A stretch of 64,000 nt of DNA from Mytilus edulis. Its lineage: Eukaryota; Mollusca; Bivalvia; Mytilida; Mytilidae. Made by a program: the position numbers and the translations under genes. The notes under the pieces are model-generated. The model did no database searches. It saw only the letters and a program-made list of their open reading frames with translations, and was not told the DNA's origin. Shown piece after piece: positions 1 through 12,576 of this stretch (position 1 is its first letter; the number at the start of each line of letters is the position of its first letter). The stretch spans positions 42,739,838 through 42,803,837 of the forward strand of contig NC_092345.1 of assembly GCF_963676685.1 (NCBI RefSeq), read 5' to 3'.

Positions 1-2388
1 TATTAAATGGTCATTGGTTTTAGGGAAAGTTTCTTACAGTATCTTCACAATATCACGTAGGAGTATTCTTAATGAATTTATATTCGAAATGAATTCAAGG
101 GGGTCGAAAAAAAGGTTAGTTATTTACATTTATGTTACATATGTAAATACTTATACAAATATTAGGAACAGGAGACCGACCGTATAACTTTAAAGAGATA
201 TAATGTACATCTTTATTCATTCGAATAGAACTTTCTTTCACTGAAAAACAGATGTCCGATTTTTTACTTCTAAAATCAATGGCGGATCAAGGATAGTGAG
301 TATAGGGCGAACCCTCCCCTTTTTGGCCTTTGATCGCCAAACAAATAGAAAAATTTCATTGTATAACAACTTACAGAAAATGTATTTTTTTTATTTTAGC
401 ATAAATCGTCTCTCACCCCCCTCCCCATTTCAGTCCACTTTGCGGTTTATCTGCACGTTTATCAAATTACGCAGCCCTTTCAAAAATCCAGAACACACCC
501 CTGAATATAATATATTTTCACCTAGGAAGCTATGTCCCCTTCAAAATCATACAATATATAGGAAAACAAGTCCTCAGCAGTCTGGTATATAGGATGAATC
601 ATATAAAATTAAAAACAGAAACAATCGCTGGGAAAAATCAGAAACAGTTCAGAAGAATATTTAAAATGAGAAATATAAATGGTTATCTTATGATAAAGTA
701 CTACCTTTCATTCGTGTGCTTCTTGCACTAATTTGAAAAGTTTAGACTTTTATTGTTTATAAGTACGTAACAATAAAAACTAACATAACATCACTGAACA
801 ATACTTTTATTCTGAGGCTTTTGACATTTCGTCGTTACACTGTAATACAGCGATTGTAAACTAATGTTCAAATAATTCATAAGATATGTTTTACGTATTG
901 ACAAATCAAACTTATAAATTGACATCAAAAAGAAGTCTGAAGCATTTGATGTTAAAAAGGGACAAGGTAATTGGTTTTTAGGATAGTTTTTTGCAATATC
1001 TTCATATATGTATCACGTGGGAGTAATTAATTTTCGCACCAATTTATGTACATTCTATACATTTATATAATTATTTCACAATTTTTATTTGATTGTACAA
1101 ATGCTTTACATTTATCATTTTTTGATTTTTTTCCAGATGTACTTTAAGAAGTTCTAAATTATACCTTTCATTCTTTGCCTTAAACAACTTTGAATTGTAT
1201 TATTTGTATTTGTTTCTACGCCTTCTAGTCTTAGAAATTATATTTTGCTGCGACCGACGTAAAAATGGAAAACTGTAATTAGAAAATAATTTATTTATCT
1301 AAATAATTATTATCAGATACAAAAGAATCGAATTAAATAAATACATTTTGATCAGCATATTGAGCAGAAAACCTTGAAAAAATCTATATAAAAATAAGAA
1401 GTGGTATGATAATGATTGCCAAAATGCGAAATCTCTCCAGCAGAGATTAAATGACGCGGAAGGTACAATTCTTATAAAAACATACGTTATTTAAATGTCA
1501 CGATACACAAAAGGTCAATTGGACGTTCCACCTACAAAATAAGAAATTTAATTATACTTAAAACGGTATTAAGTCGATTGAACTTTTAAATTCAATAAAA
1601 AAAAATCAAACATAGAAACGATAGCTGTCTACACGTTTGGTTCTTTTATGCTTTTATTAGTTTTTTAAAGTTTGTATTTGATGTTTTTATATTGTGGCAC
1701 CGAGCTTCACGAAAAAATGAATATTTTTCTGAAAGGCACATGCTGCCATTGTATTTGTACCTTTTTTTATTTTATATTTGAACGTCTATATATACAGATA
1801 TTTTTTTTTTCGTTAATGCGATGTTTTGGAATTTTCTCAATTTGCATATTCAAAGAAACAATAATAATACCAATGTTATGCGACGTTGACCACCGTGAGA
1901 TATGACAATAAAGCCTAAGGGTAAATATCGCTATAAGTAAAGCTTTTTCTTTCATTATTATATAAAACACAATAAAATAACACAATGTACCATGACTGCT
2001 GTAGCAAATCATAAAAGTACTGTCACTCTATATAGGAATGTCATTTCTATAGTTGCAATACGTATACGGTACTAGTTTCGGTTATTTCTCACATATAGCT
2101 TTATTTCAATGTCCAAAGAAATTGAACGTTAGAGTTTTTAATGAAAGTTAATCAGTGTTCCACACGAATTAGTAATCATAATAATAATAATAATAAGGAG
2201 AAGAAAAGTGCTTCGAACATTAAACATAAACAAAGTAAATTTTATTTTTTTGGTATTTGACACATCATTTTTTTTAAGATAATAAGATGTCTTAATCGAT
2301 TTATGACTTTTGAACAGCGGTTAACTACTGTTGTCTTTATGTAATACAATCTCTCAAGGGTTTTGATGAAAAAAATGTTCGTACAGAA
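1..2388. other. AT-rich intergenic DNA without a recognisable gene
   Basis: No reading frame here has a recognisable domain or plausible exon structure. A stretch at about 280-340 begins with a motif (ATGGCGGATC) resembling the ends of the short inverted-repeat element at 47,950, so it may be a decayed copy. An (ATA)n run lies near 2,177-2,195. The motif at about 2,308-2,340 (CTTTTGAACAGCGGTTA) is a fragment of a dispersed family also seen near 9,050, 18,550 and 20,040. Confidence 0.5.
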
Positions 2389-2880
2389 CTATTTCGTTCA
2401 CAAATGCATTATCAAGTTAACAAAAATGATAAGTTTCACATTTTTAGAATACCAACCAAGTTGGAGCCTACAACAAAAGCAAACTTTTTGAATACAACAA
2501 TATGTAACAAAAATAGACGCTCACCTATTGACAATGACCCTGTTCTCAATTACGGTCCACATATTGCTCGCAATTAATGACGCTTGTATTGAATGACGCA
2601 ATCTGTTTTTAGATTTGATGACAAATATAATATCTGACGTATTCAAACAGAATGCAACTTGATCATGCATATGAAATGGCTCCATTGATAAAGAATTTAA
2701 ATTTCTGTATTTTGCAATACGAAAATGATATGAATAGATGGTAACATCTTATCAGCTTTCTTTGATGATATACTAGATATCATTTATCGTATCGATCAAA
2801 TTAAAGCACACCAAATACACAGTACATAATTGAACCTTTGGATCTTGTATGAAATAATTTGATGTGTAACCTTTGATAAC
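2389..2880 (+). repeat. ~490-bp dispersed repeat R1, copy A
   Basis: This block aligns by eye along nearly its whole length with 5,610-6,095 in the same orientation; both carry CCAACCAAGTTGGAGCCTAC and ATATCTGACGTATTC. A shorter relative lies at about 14,880-14,945. Short stretches translate plausibly in one frame (around the CCAACCAAG motif) but stops follow quickly, so it may descend from a coding element. No family is assigned. Confidence 0.7.
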
Positions 2881-3235
2881 TGTTTACTCCACTGGATCGA
2901 TACCACTGCTGATGGACATTTCGTCCCCGATGTTATCACAAGCCCAGTAGTCAGCACTTCGGTATTGACATGCATATCAATCATATGGTCATTTTTATAA
3001 ATTTCCTGTCGACAAAACTTTTAATTTTTCGAAAAACTAAGGATTTTCTTATCCCAGGAATAGATTACCTTAGCCGTATTTGGCACAACTTTTGGGAATT
3101 TTGGGTCCTCAATACTCTACAACTAAGTATTTGGTTGGCTTCATAATTTTTTGGATTTGAGCGTCATTGATTCATGTAGACAAAACGCGCGTCTGGCGTA
3201 TTAAATTATAATCCTGGTACCTTTGATAGTAACTG
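2866..3235 (+). repeat. Short dispersed element, CTGG...GGTACC family, interrupting R1
   Basis: About 350 bp inserted in repeat R1: copy B at 5,610-6,095 lacks it and runs straight through. It contains CCCAGTAGTCAGCACTTCGG and ends in GCGCGTCTGGCGTATTAAAT followed by CCTGGTACC. Nearly the same sequence, ACCTTTGATA(GTA)ACTGT, stands at both ends, as expected of a target duplication. Relatives are the copy at 12,577-12,949 in reverse orientation and fragments near 11,330, 21,300 and 53,100. I recall this as an abundant mussel repeat. SINE-like retroposition is an inference. Confidence 0.65.
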
Positions 3236-3270
3236 TCGACTACACATCTTGATCATCACCAGAAATACGT

Positions 3271-5090
3271 GAATTCAATATTTCCGAAATGGTGCTTTGC
3301 GGGCTGATATGAAAAAAAAATCCAACTGCTTCCTTTCCGTAACATAATCGCACATGGCGTTCCGTCGTTGTTCGTCAAATTCCTGAAAATACACCTTAAT
3401 GATACATTTCGTCAGTGAAAAAAAATACAAAGTAGGGTACACAAATGTTGACTTTTCCAAACAGTGTTGATAATATTTTTTTTTGATTTTTTTTATCGTC
3501 AATATAAAAATATACGATTTTTCTTCTCGTTTGAAGCATATGTTTAAGATAGTATGTCGAACATAAAAGATTTTGGCGTCCGTACTCCAAAAAAGAACTT
3601 TTACTCGGGAACCACTAGAAAGGATCAATATATTAAATTGTTATTTTCTCCATTGTTAAGCATCTATAGTACTAAAAGTTCAGTTTGTAATGATACAATT
3701 AATGCATTTTTAAAAGTTTAAAAAAATACTTTAAAAATGTTGACTGTTCCAAAAAGTGTTTATTATGTTTTGTTGAATATTTTTTTTATCGTCGATACAA
3801 AAATTTGTTATAAAAGAGAGACGAAAGATACCACAGTCAAACTCATAAATCGAAAAAAAAATGACAATGCCATGTCTAAAAATGAAAAAGACAAACAGAC
3901 AAACAATAGTACACATGATACAAATTTGAAAACTAAAGAATAAGCAACACGAACCCCACCAAAAACTAGGGGTGATCTTAGGTGCTCCGGAAGAGTAAGC
4001 AGATCCTGCTCCACATGTCGTGTTGCTTATGTGATAAAAATACCGGTAAATACTCTAATTCGGTAGGTCACATTCATGAAAGGGAAGGGTATTGTAGTTA
4101 CGACGCAAGGAACATATCCGATATCATTCGTGAGACTGTTATTCCATAACGGTCAACCAACTCGTGATGGCGTCCGTAAAATTTACGAAGGGCTGATTTC
4201 AACTTCACCATTTGGAACTCTTGGTTTAATATCTTCCTTGTGAGCAGCAACCCTCTATCAAGAAAATCATGATAGGAAATGCAAGCACGGGAATATCGTA
4301 TCGATTGAGGGATTGTTTTTCTTTTTTCTTTTCTGTTGAAGCATATGATAGAATGAATTCATATCAGATGTACAACATCTAACGTCCGACGTTCGTAAAT
4401 TTTTCACTTTTTGAACTTCTACTTGAGAACTACTAAAAAGGATCAATATATTAAACTGTTATTTACTCCATTGTTGAAGCATATAATAAAAATGTTGTAA
4501 CATGTCATATTTTATATCAGATGGATTATCAGTGAATTCCATATTTTTCGAAATGCAGCTTAGCGGTCTGATATGAAATATGTATCAACTGCTTCCGGCT
4601 ATTATCGCCTGTCTTTCCGAAACGTTATCGCATGGCATTTCGACGTCGCCTGACAAATTCTAGTAAATTCACCTGAATGATACGTCTTCAGTGAAAAACA
4701 TAACACAGTAGGTTACAAAAAATTATTAGGAAACAGGACAACATATTTTGTAAAATGAAAAACAAATGATACAAAAAAATACATTTGTCAAAGTTTTAAG
4801 AATATTTCTTTTCTTTTTTTCTTCTACAATATTCACCATCAATGTTGACTTTTTAAAACAGTATTCGTTATCTGTTGTTGAACAGTTTTTATATCATCAA
4901 TATAAAACTGTATTATACTGTTGTTTTTCTCCTTTTTGAAGCATATGAATAAAAGATCATAACATGTCATTTGCCATATCGGATGTTTTATCCGTTCTCG
5001 AGCCTTCGGCTCTTGAGCTGATATTGAACATTGGACTGATAATACATCAGTTATGAAAAATGCCATGAAATAATCTGACACTATCACGTA
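3271..5090 (+). repeat. Degenerate tandem units (~450-560 bp) interrupted by a Penelope-like fragment
   Basis: At least three diverged units can be lined up, starting near 3,271, 3,737 and 4,532. Shared landmarks are TGTTGAC followed by TTTTATCGTCAATATAAA, then GAAGCATATG, then AAGGATCAATATATTAAA. The middle unit is split: its halves at about 3,737-3,808 and 4,312-4,531 flank the fragment at 3,809-4,311. No reading frame is preserved across units, so I treat this as non-coding. Confidence 0.65.
3809..4311 (-). mobile_element. Penelope-like retroelement, 3' fragment
   Basis: Read on the minus strand this matches the 3' end of the elements at 30,650-32,190 and 56,075-56,874, including the last coding part, the shared untranslated stretch (GGAGCAGGATCTGCTTA) and the same terminus (TTTCGTC..CTCTTTTA). 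It keeps about 190 bp that the 31-kb copy has lost. Only the tail is present, with no reverse-transcriptase core and no intact frame. It sits inside a tandem unit, so it arrived after that array formed. The Penelope class is tentative. Confidence 0.75.
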
Positions 5091-5609
5091 TGGCTGATAA
5101 TGATGGTAAGTTTTTGCTCAGAATAGGCTAGCAGTACTCTTTGAAACCTATAGTTGTTCCCCACCAGGAACCTCCATTAGAATTTTTGTGATACTTGTCT
5201 AGGTAAACTCTAGCTTTTTGCATAAATCAATTTTTCATTGCAAGTGTGATATTAAGTTAAATATCTGTTTACACTCTATCTTTAACTGGTCTGTACGATT
5301 AAGCTGCCGTTTGTTTAAAGTATAAATTTTCCTAGATATAGGTACTAAGTTATTATGTATGAATTATTTCCAAAAATTCTGACGAAGGAACTAGTACAAG
5401 TATTTATAATAAAAATAATTTGTAAAGAATGTCTTGTGCGTTCGACATATTCATGGCACTTAAAGTACTCTCAGAATTATAATTTCTTAATAGTTCATAA
5501 GTGGTTTAAACTAGACAAAAATAAATAATTTTGCAAATAATGTGAAACAACCTCTCAAGTGTTGAGATTTAAATATCAATTTTCATACAATACTATAACG
5601 TTCAAGTTT
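5091..5609. other. AT-rich spacer
   Basis: Nothing recognisable between the tandem units and repeat R1 copy B. No exon-like frame or structured motif was found. Confidence 0.4.
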
Positions 5610-6095
5610 CGTTCACAAATGCATTAACAAGTTGAACAATACCTTGACAAAAAAGACAAGTTTCACATCTTTAAAATACCAACCAAGTTGGAGCCTACAA
5701 CAAAAGCAACCTTTTATGAATAGAACAATTTATAACAAAAATAGACGCTCACTGACCTGTTCTCAATTACGCCCAACATATTGCTTGCAATTAATGACGC
5801 CTGTATTGCGTGACGCAACATGTATTAAGATTTGATGACAAATATAATATCTGACGTATTCAAACAGAATGCAACTTGATCATGCATATGCAATGGCTCC
5901 ATTGATTATAAATTTAAGTTTCTCTATATTGAATACAAAAAATGAAATGAAGAGATGGTAACACTTTAACAGTTTTCTTTGATGATTTACTAGATATTAT
6001 TTATCGTATTGATCAAAGTAAAACACACCAAATTCGCAGTACATAGTTGACCCTTTGGCTCTTATATGAAATAATTTGAGGTGATAAACTACACA
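5610..6095 (+). repeat. ~490-bp dispersed repeat R1, copy B
   Basis: Direct repeat of 2,389-2,880 about 3.2 kb away, without the ~350-bp insertion that interrupts copy A after the ATAATTTGA motif. Small indels separate the copies. With the tandem units in between, it suggests a local segmental duplication history. Confidence 0.7.
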
Positions 6096-6404
6096 TCCCG
6101 AACATCACAAGCACTATCTTTTATTTGAAACAGTTGCGAGAATATCGCTCTTTTTTGTTTTTAGAACTTATGGATTTGATTTATATAACAAATACGTAAA
6201 ACAGGAATCATGACATATTTACCCTTCCCTGTGCGGCCAAGTTAATCCCTGTGTCAATTGTTATTCGCATTTGAATTGTTTTATCGACTGTTGTTTCTCT
6301 TGTCTTGCTTTTTATTTTTGGTTCCTCCCATCGATAATTCTTGCTAGGTTAACTGTTATTATTATTTTTGTAAAAAAACACATAACTTCTAATGAAATAC
6401 AACT

Positions 6405-7400
6405 TTTTGGTAAATGCTTTTATTATTAAAACTTTGAACCGATGCCGGGCGTGGTCGAACACCATGTACGCTGCCAATACGCTAGTAATTTTAGACGCAT
6501 TCAACTTGTCAATCATATCTGTATCGTGTGCACAACGAGCTTTAAGCGTTTTGAGGGCGTACGAGAAGCATACACACGCGTTTATAAGGCGTTCATGTAA
6601 CGTATGTTGGCGTATGTCTTGCGTTTGTCGAACGTAGATGAAATACACGCTATGAAGGACAAACGCCCATTGAACGTATATGAGACGCGTCCCGGTCGTA
6701 CCTGGGACGATTATTCGTTTGTCGGTGTTTCTGGGATATGTAAATATGGGGTGTTTCACTGAACGAGTACACATTTTTATTTAGGGTCCAGCTGAGACCC
6801 ACCTCCGGGAGCGGGATTTTCTCGCTGCATTGAAGACCCATTGTTTGCCTTCGGCTGTTATCTGCTCTTTGGTCCGATTGTTGTCTCTTTGACGTATTCC
6901 CCATTTCCATTCTCAATGTTATTATTTGTACTACTTCTGGATACACATTGTCTTGTCTTGTCACGGACATACCCGGTATTCCAATATATAAATGTCAGAG
7001 CAAGTTTTGTTGAATGCTAGCATACGTTTTTGATAATACACAGGTGCGTTTTATACGTTTATACAGCGCTAAAACTACACCAGGCGTATGTTATAAACAC
7101 GCCCCGCATACGTCCAAGTAAAAGTCCAAGTAAAATTAGAACGATCTTGAGGCGCATACAACGTACCATAAACGTGTCTTAAACTTATCTGTAGCGTTGT
7201 CCAACACGCTTGTAACGTATGTATTACGAGCTCGTAGCGAACAGGTATACGATTGAAAATCAATAGAGCGAGATGATATTTGAGTTAAAGCATTTACCAA
7301 GCGTATTTGCATTTCGACGTACTTCAAACTTGTACAACGTGCGTCTAACGATTGCTAAGCGTTCTAACGCAAACGGACCTAATCAATTTTCTCTATACGT
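6405..7400. repeat. CpG-rich element in AT-rich context, interrupted by a second repeat
   Basis: The block is dense in CG dinucleotides (ACGCGTTTAT, GGCGTATG, AACGTATG and similar), unlike the surroundings. Its ends carry an inverted 14-bp match, TTGGTAAATGCTTT near 6,410 and AAAGCATTTACCAA near 7,287, suggesting one unit of about 0.9 kb. At 6,780-6,975 it is interrupted by an unrelated dispersed repeat. Several short open frames arise from stop-poor CpG-rich sequence; none has a recognisable domain. Confidence 0.5.
6780..6975 (+). repeat. Dispersed repeat containing TCTCGCTGCATTGAAGACCC
   Basis: A common mussel-type repeat by memory. It holds a GGGTCCAGCTGAGACCC-like start, CTGCATTGAAGACCCATTG, then TTGTCTCTTTGACGTATTCC and CCCATTTCCATTCTCA. 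Related copies are at 17,160-17,308 (resuming at 18,486 after an LTR element) and, as a reverse fragment, about 37,828-37,880 in the last P450 intron. Confidence 0.7.
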
Positions 7401-8060
7401 CCTGTGCACATGCCGTAGACAGAGTATGACAAGGTCGATTTACTTGAAACACCTCTGTTTGGATTGGTAGAGTCAAGCTTCCTTCCGTTGATATTTTTTT
7501 TGCAATTTATCATGCCCGAGGTATAGGATTAAAACCATCAAATTTCAGAGTTAATATTTCACTTGTCATGCACAAACTCGAATGTATTTACTACATACTT
7601 TTTCATTGTTGTTAAGATTCGAAAATATTCATTTTTTGTTTTTTTTTCCCTAGAGATGCATCTTTCGAATAAATTTCATTTGAAGAAACGACACTTACGG
7701 AGTATGTATGATAAGTGCGCACAATACGTGTTTTCATATCTTAAATTTGTAACGCGAGAGACCAAAAGTTTAGAAAGCCAAAAATGTAAAACTTTTTAAT
7801 GCATTATAAAGAACAATATGATCTACGTTTCCGTTCCAATCTTTTCGAACTTTGTTTTCTAGTATTTGTAAAGCCAAATTAAGCTCTACAAATGAAAAAT
7901 AGTCAGATAAGGTATACGAAATACAAGTTTTGAAGCGCTGTAAACGCCGACAATATTTAACACCACCATGAGCACTGTATCTAGATAGTGTTCTAATAAT
8001 CATGTTCATTATGTCATATAAATTGTTAACTTCTGCAACGGAATCGTTCAGCACAAATAT

Positions 8061-8660
8061 TTAAGGGCATACGATACAGTTTTGATCCGATATTGAAACA
8101 ATGCTGCCAATTTGCATATAGGCTATTTTTTGCCAGATTAAATCAAATATGTAATCCCAAATATACCTTCATGTGCTACTTTTTGAGTAAAATGAGGTCC
8201 AAATTTTATATATTTGCTTAAAATTCGAAGTTCTGGACGTATTTTTCCTTTCGACAGAAATACATAACTTTTTTTGTTTTATAAGATAAACACAAGCTGT
8301 TTTGGTTAAATTATTTTTAAATTCGGTTTAATATAAATGTCCTTTAAATTTGTGCAATTTGTTTTTCAAATAACTCATATTTATCAAATGTTCACGAATG
8401 TAGTAAAAAAAAAACGTAATTTTTGCTGCATGTTTATCAAATTTGAAAAAAATGCACTATTTACGTTTTCATGAAAATTGGCACAAATAATCTTCTAACG
8501 TAATCAAACCAAATGGCAATTTAAAAAAGTGGGGCCCATAAACTCGTTTGCAAGTAAGATAAGTTTGAATGATAAAAATTAGTCGAAAACTGAATCTTTT
8601 CCCGATAAGTCATAGTTTGACGTCGCGAAAATAACCTGTAACTGTATCGCATACCCTTAA
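8061..8660. mobile_element. 600-bp non-autonomous DNA transposon with 21-bp terminal inverted repeats
   Basis: The ends are TTAAGGGCATACGATACAGTT and its near-perfect inverted partner at 8,640-8,660, differing at two positions. The interior is AT-rich and has no transposase frame, so the element is non-autonomous. The site reads as a TTAA duplication (piggyBac-like) or a TA duplication (Tc1/mariner-like), because the TIR runs into the palindromic TTAA. The superfamily cannot be decided from one copy. Confidence 0.8.
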
Positions 8661-9044
8661 ACAAAATAAATCTGCATAGATGTTATCATTGTAACCTTTT
8701 TGTTTCTATAGTGATTAAATCACAATGTTGACAGTTGTACTCCATTTTTGAAATTTCTTCCTATTTATTTGGTTGTTTTTTTGTTTACATATTGTTGTCA
8801 ATGCAAAGGACTTTGTTGCGACTGTTATACAAATGAAAGGTTTAGCTAGCTATAAAACCATTTTCTACATAAGGAAATCCCTGTACCAAGTCAGCAATAT
8901 GACAGTTGTTTCTATTTTTAATTTTTCTTGGAGTTCAGTATTTTTGTTATTTTACATATTTTGAAAGTTTTACTTACTAATACATAATCTGATAGACGGA
9001 TGACCAAACTTTTCCTCATTTTTTTTTTAGAGTGACGAATAAAA

Positions 9045-9165
9045 GCGACAGTAGTATACCGCGGTTCAATAGTCATATATCGAGTAAGCAATAGGAATCC
9101 GGTTTACAAACTAAAACGGAGGGAAAGACATCATCTATAAGAGAACAACAACAGAAACACTTTAT
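9045..9165 (+). repeat. Dispersed repeat fragment (AGTAGTATACCG family)
   Basis: Contains GACAGTAGTATACCGCGGTTCAA, then TATCGAG, then AACTAAAACGGAGGGAAAGAC. A better copy lies at 18,548-18,715, and reverse-strand fragments at 2,308-2,340 and about 20,040-20,085. About 150 bp upstream, 8,870-8,905 carries a piece of another family (CCTGTACCAAGTCAGCAATATG). Confidence 0.6.
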
Positions 9166-9188
9166 ACTTGATTTGATTTGATTTTTTA

Positions 9189-9399
9189 TACTGTAAATTC
9201 AGGAATCATTGCGATATTTTTATCATTGCGAAAAATGAGATTGGGTTATAATCGCAATAATTTAAACTCGCATCTTGTAATTTGTTTTTATGAATTAAAC
9301 AGGATTTTTCTCGATATCGCAAATAATGAAATCGCATTACAGTCCAAAATAACAAAATCGCAATAAAAATTGGACGCAACAATTTCTCAATTTACAGTA
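9189..9399. mobile_element. ~211-bp MITE with TACTGTAAATT termini
   Basis: The left end TACTGTAAATTCAG is mirrored by CTCAATTTACAGTA at the right end. Several GCGATATT/ATCGCAAT motifs in both orientations give the inside a partly self-complementary character. TA at both tips suits a Tc1/mariner-type target. The one open frame across it is a by-product of the inverted structure. Confidence 0.7.
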
Positions 9400-12300
9400 A
9401 CTTCAACAAACAAAACACCCATATACATAGAAAAGAACTACTAAGTATTTGATAGCAAATGCCATATTTCAGAATTGGTACAGGACATTTTAAGAAAACT
9501 AGGTAGGTTAAACCTGGTCCGTCAATAGATAAGGATATATATACCTCGTGCTGAGTTATTCTTTTTGTCTTTTATTGTCTATAAACTCTTCTTTTTTCTT
9601 AATAAGTTTTGGTTTGAAACATCACTAAAGAGACAATTTTTTCGTGTGAGGAAAGATTGGAGTTCATATTATTTTAAATGATTTACACATACAGATGAAT
9701 ACATAGAATTAATTTTTGGTAGTACATAGCCAATTTTCAAAAGTAATACACTGACCTACAAGGTCGGTGACACGAATTGCATCCTTTGTTCTCAAATATA
9801 TCGGTAAGTTGTGAAATTCAATGCACTATAAATCTTTGTAAATTTGGAGAAACTTGATCTAAACAAACATTAAGAAGCAATACTTTATATTTACCCCATT
9901 AAGTGTTATAATAAGTTATAATATTATAAATTATAAGTATATTAATGTTGACTATAATCTATTTTGAAATATTAATGCAAATGGAGTAAAAAAAATATAT
10001 CGATTTATTATAAACAAGAAGAGGGAGATGTACGCTGTAGTTTATAAAAATGAATGACCTATTAGAATAGATGTCATTGTATAATATTGAAGAAAACGAA
10101 TATGTAAATATCTGTCTGTGTTCCTTTTGTTTCGATATAAATTATAAAGTTCTATGAAATAAGACCTGTCCAACTACAACTCTGAAGATTATATATATAT
10201 TAAACCACAGTATATTGAAACTTGTATGAATCTTCACTGTAGATACGTTTACTTAACTTGAAACTTTTGAGAGTTTTTATGTTACATACTTGATATTTGT
10301 TCGCATAACCACGCGCACCCCAATGAAAAGTGTATAGTGTCTCATTTCATAATTAAAGCGATGTTCTGCTAATGGTAAAAAATAGGCAAAGAAAATTTGA
10401 AATATAAAATACTGCTGACTTTAAAGTATTTTATATAGAAAATAACCATCCAATGTCACATAAGACGAATTTTAATTGTACAAGACAGAATGCGGGTATT
10501 TGACGAGGTTCGGTGCATTGTAACTTTGTTTCAAGTCAACTACAAATAAACGTTTTTCGGCAATTCATGGTTGTCCTCATCATACTGCAACCTTTGAAAC
10601 TGTTCCAAATGAAACATTTTGAGTAAAAATCAACTTTCTAAAATCAAAGCGGACAACATATTATGAATACATATAAACTGCAAGAAAGATTGAAATTTAA
10701 ATTAAGATTTTAAGATTTCGATCGTACACATCTTTTTAATTAGTAAGCGCCACATATAAAAAATATATAATCAATTTAACTTAAAACTAATAAAGTGTTT
10801 CACCATACATGCACTTGTCATTATTTAAGGAAAGATAACAAATAAATGCTATGATTTTAAAAACATACTAAAAAATGAATTATAAATAGCGCTTGAATCA
10901 AAACGACCGGAAGGCAACAGCAATAACAGAGATGAAGAACATTGAAGACCTAAAAAATACAAAAATAGTAGTTTTCAAATATATATGCGTTGGATAGAAA
11001 AAACTTATTGCTTCGATTGATTCAGAAAGGTATGACATTTTATCAATTGTTTGAGTATGTTTAGGTTGCGATCAAATATTAAATTACAGAAAATATCATT
11101 AAAGCTAACTTGTTTGTAAATTCTTTGTTCATGAAATTTTACTATAATTCGAAACGCTATGGCTTTTCTGTCAGATTTGATCAAACTAATTTTATGTTTT
11201 TTGTTTTTTAAGTTCAACAACTTTTCAATGGAGGATTTTCCTGCCAACTTGATTGATTAAGGCGTCATTGGGTGTTTTAAATAAGACGTTATTTAGTTTT
11301 GTCTGATCCATATGTCATTTTGAATACAATATGTTAAAACTATATGTGAGTGTTATGTAGACGAAAAACACATCTGGCATACTATATTATAAGCTTTGTG
11401 TTTTAAATAGCTTAATAAAACATGTGTCAATGCACTGCTAGTAAATGTTTTGTTCCCGTGGTATCAACACCGAATCTCATTTACTAACATGAAAATCATT
11501 GATGGAACCCTTTTCTCTAATTTTGATTCCCTGTTCCTTAAATGTTATGTATCTCGAAACACTACGGATTTTCTGTTTCACGCATAGATTGGTTTAGCAA
11601 TTTTTTGGTTTCACTGCTCTGCAACTTCAACTTGAGTTTTAGTTTTCCAATTTGTTTTGTACGACTGTAGATTAATCAATAAATAAAGAAATAAATTGAA
11701 TAGTTGAAGAGAACACTGGAAGAGTAAATATCATCTTAATGCACCAAAGATATAAATTTATTATAAAATGATATTTTTTGTGTATTTTGATGTAAGGCAC
11801 ATTCCTCGACCTTTTTATTAAATAATGTCCCCACTGTTTTCCTCTGACTTTTAAGAATGTTTTGAGATTATAACAATTTTTCTCCATTAACATTTTTTGA
11901 TAAAGGAAATCTGAATTGTCCTTAGATAAGGATCAAAACTGGAAAACAAATGATACTGTTTAAAATATATAAGAACACATTTGTTTAAAATAACCCCTGC
12001 TTAGTCAGAAACCTTTATGAATACATAATTTTCTCTAGTTATGTGACTATTATCTCCTAACAATACACAAACCATAAAGAAATTATAATTTGCGCTATGA
12101 CGTTAAACAGCAAGTTTCAATTGTCCCCTGATTAAACTAAACAAATATTACGCGATGCACAAGAAATAAATTTAGACCGTGGTCGGTATAAATAGCAGAA
12201 ACCGCTTTAAAACACCCACGCCAATGTCAACATTAGTATAATGTATATATATAAATATTTCATGTTATTTTATGGTTGTGTCACTTTAGAAAAATATTAT

Positions 12301-12576
12301 TACTTACATTAATATATAAAAGTACATTTCATGTATGTGTTAAATTGAAACTAATCACTTTCTATACTTGCTCAAGGTCAAGTTACAGTTAATTGGTTAT
12401 GTAAAATATTTTAGTATAATTTTGTAGACAACTTTAGATTGTTGAACTATAAATGAAAATCGGAACAATAATTCATTTATCTCTTTAACTATCTGAGTTC
12501 TTTCAAAATAGATGAAAATTTGTATAGAAAGCACACGAAACCGACGAAATATTTTCTTATATTAGTATCGTTCTTT
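9400..12576. other. AT-rich intergenic DNA with repeat fragments
   Basis: No gene recognised. Stretches near 11,335-11,390 (TTATGTAGACG...CATCTGGCATACT) and 11,510-11,640 are decayed pieces of the family at 2,866-3,235. A TATAAATAG box-like motif occurs at about 12,191, but no reading frame or exon follows it. Confidence 0.45.

Noticed and set aside
6349..6774. 141-codon minus-strand frame
   Set aside because: It lies across the CpG-rich repeat, where stops are scarce by composition; both strands are open at once.
12185..12200. TATAAATAG box as promoter of a hidden gene
   Set aside because: No initiator at the right spacing and no exon-like frame follows within several hundred bases; such motifs are expected in AT-rich DNA.
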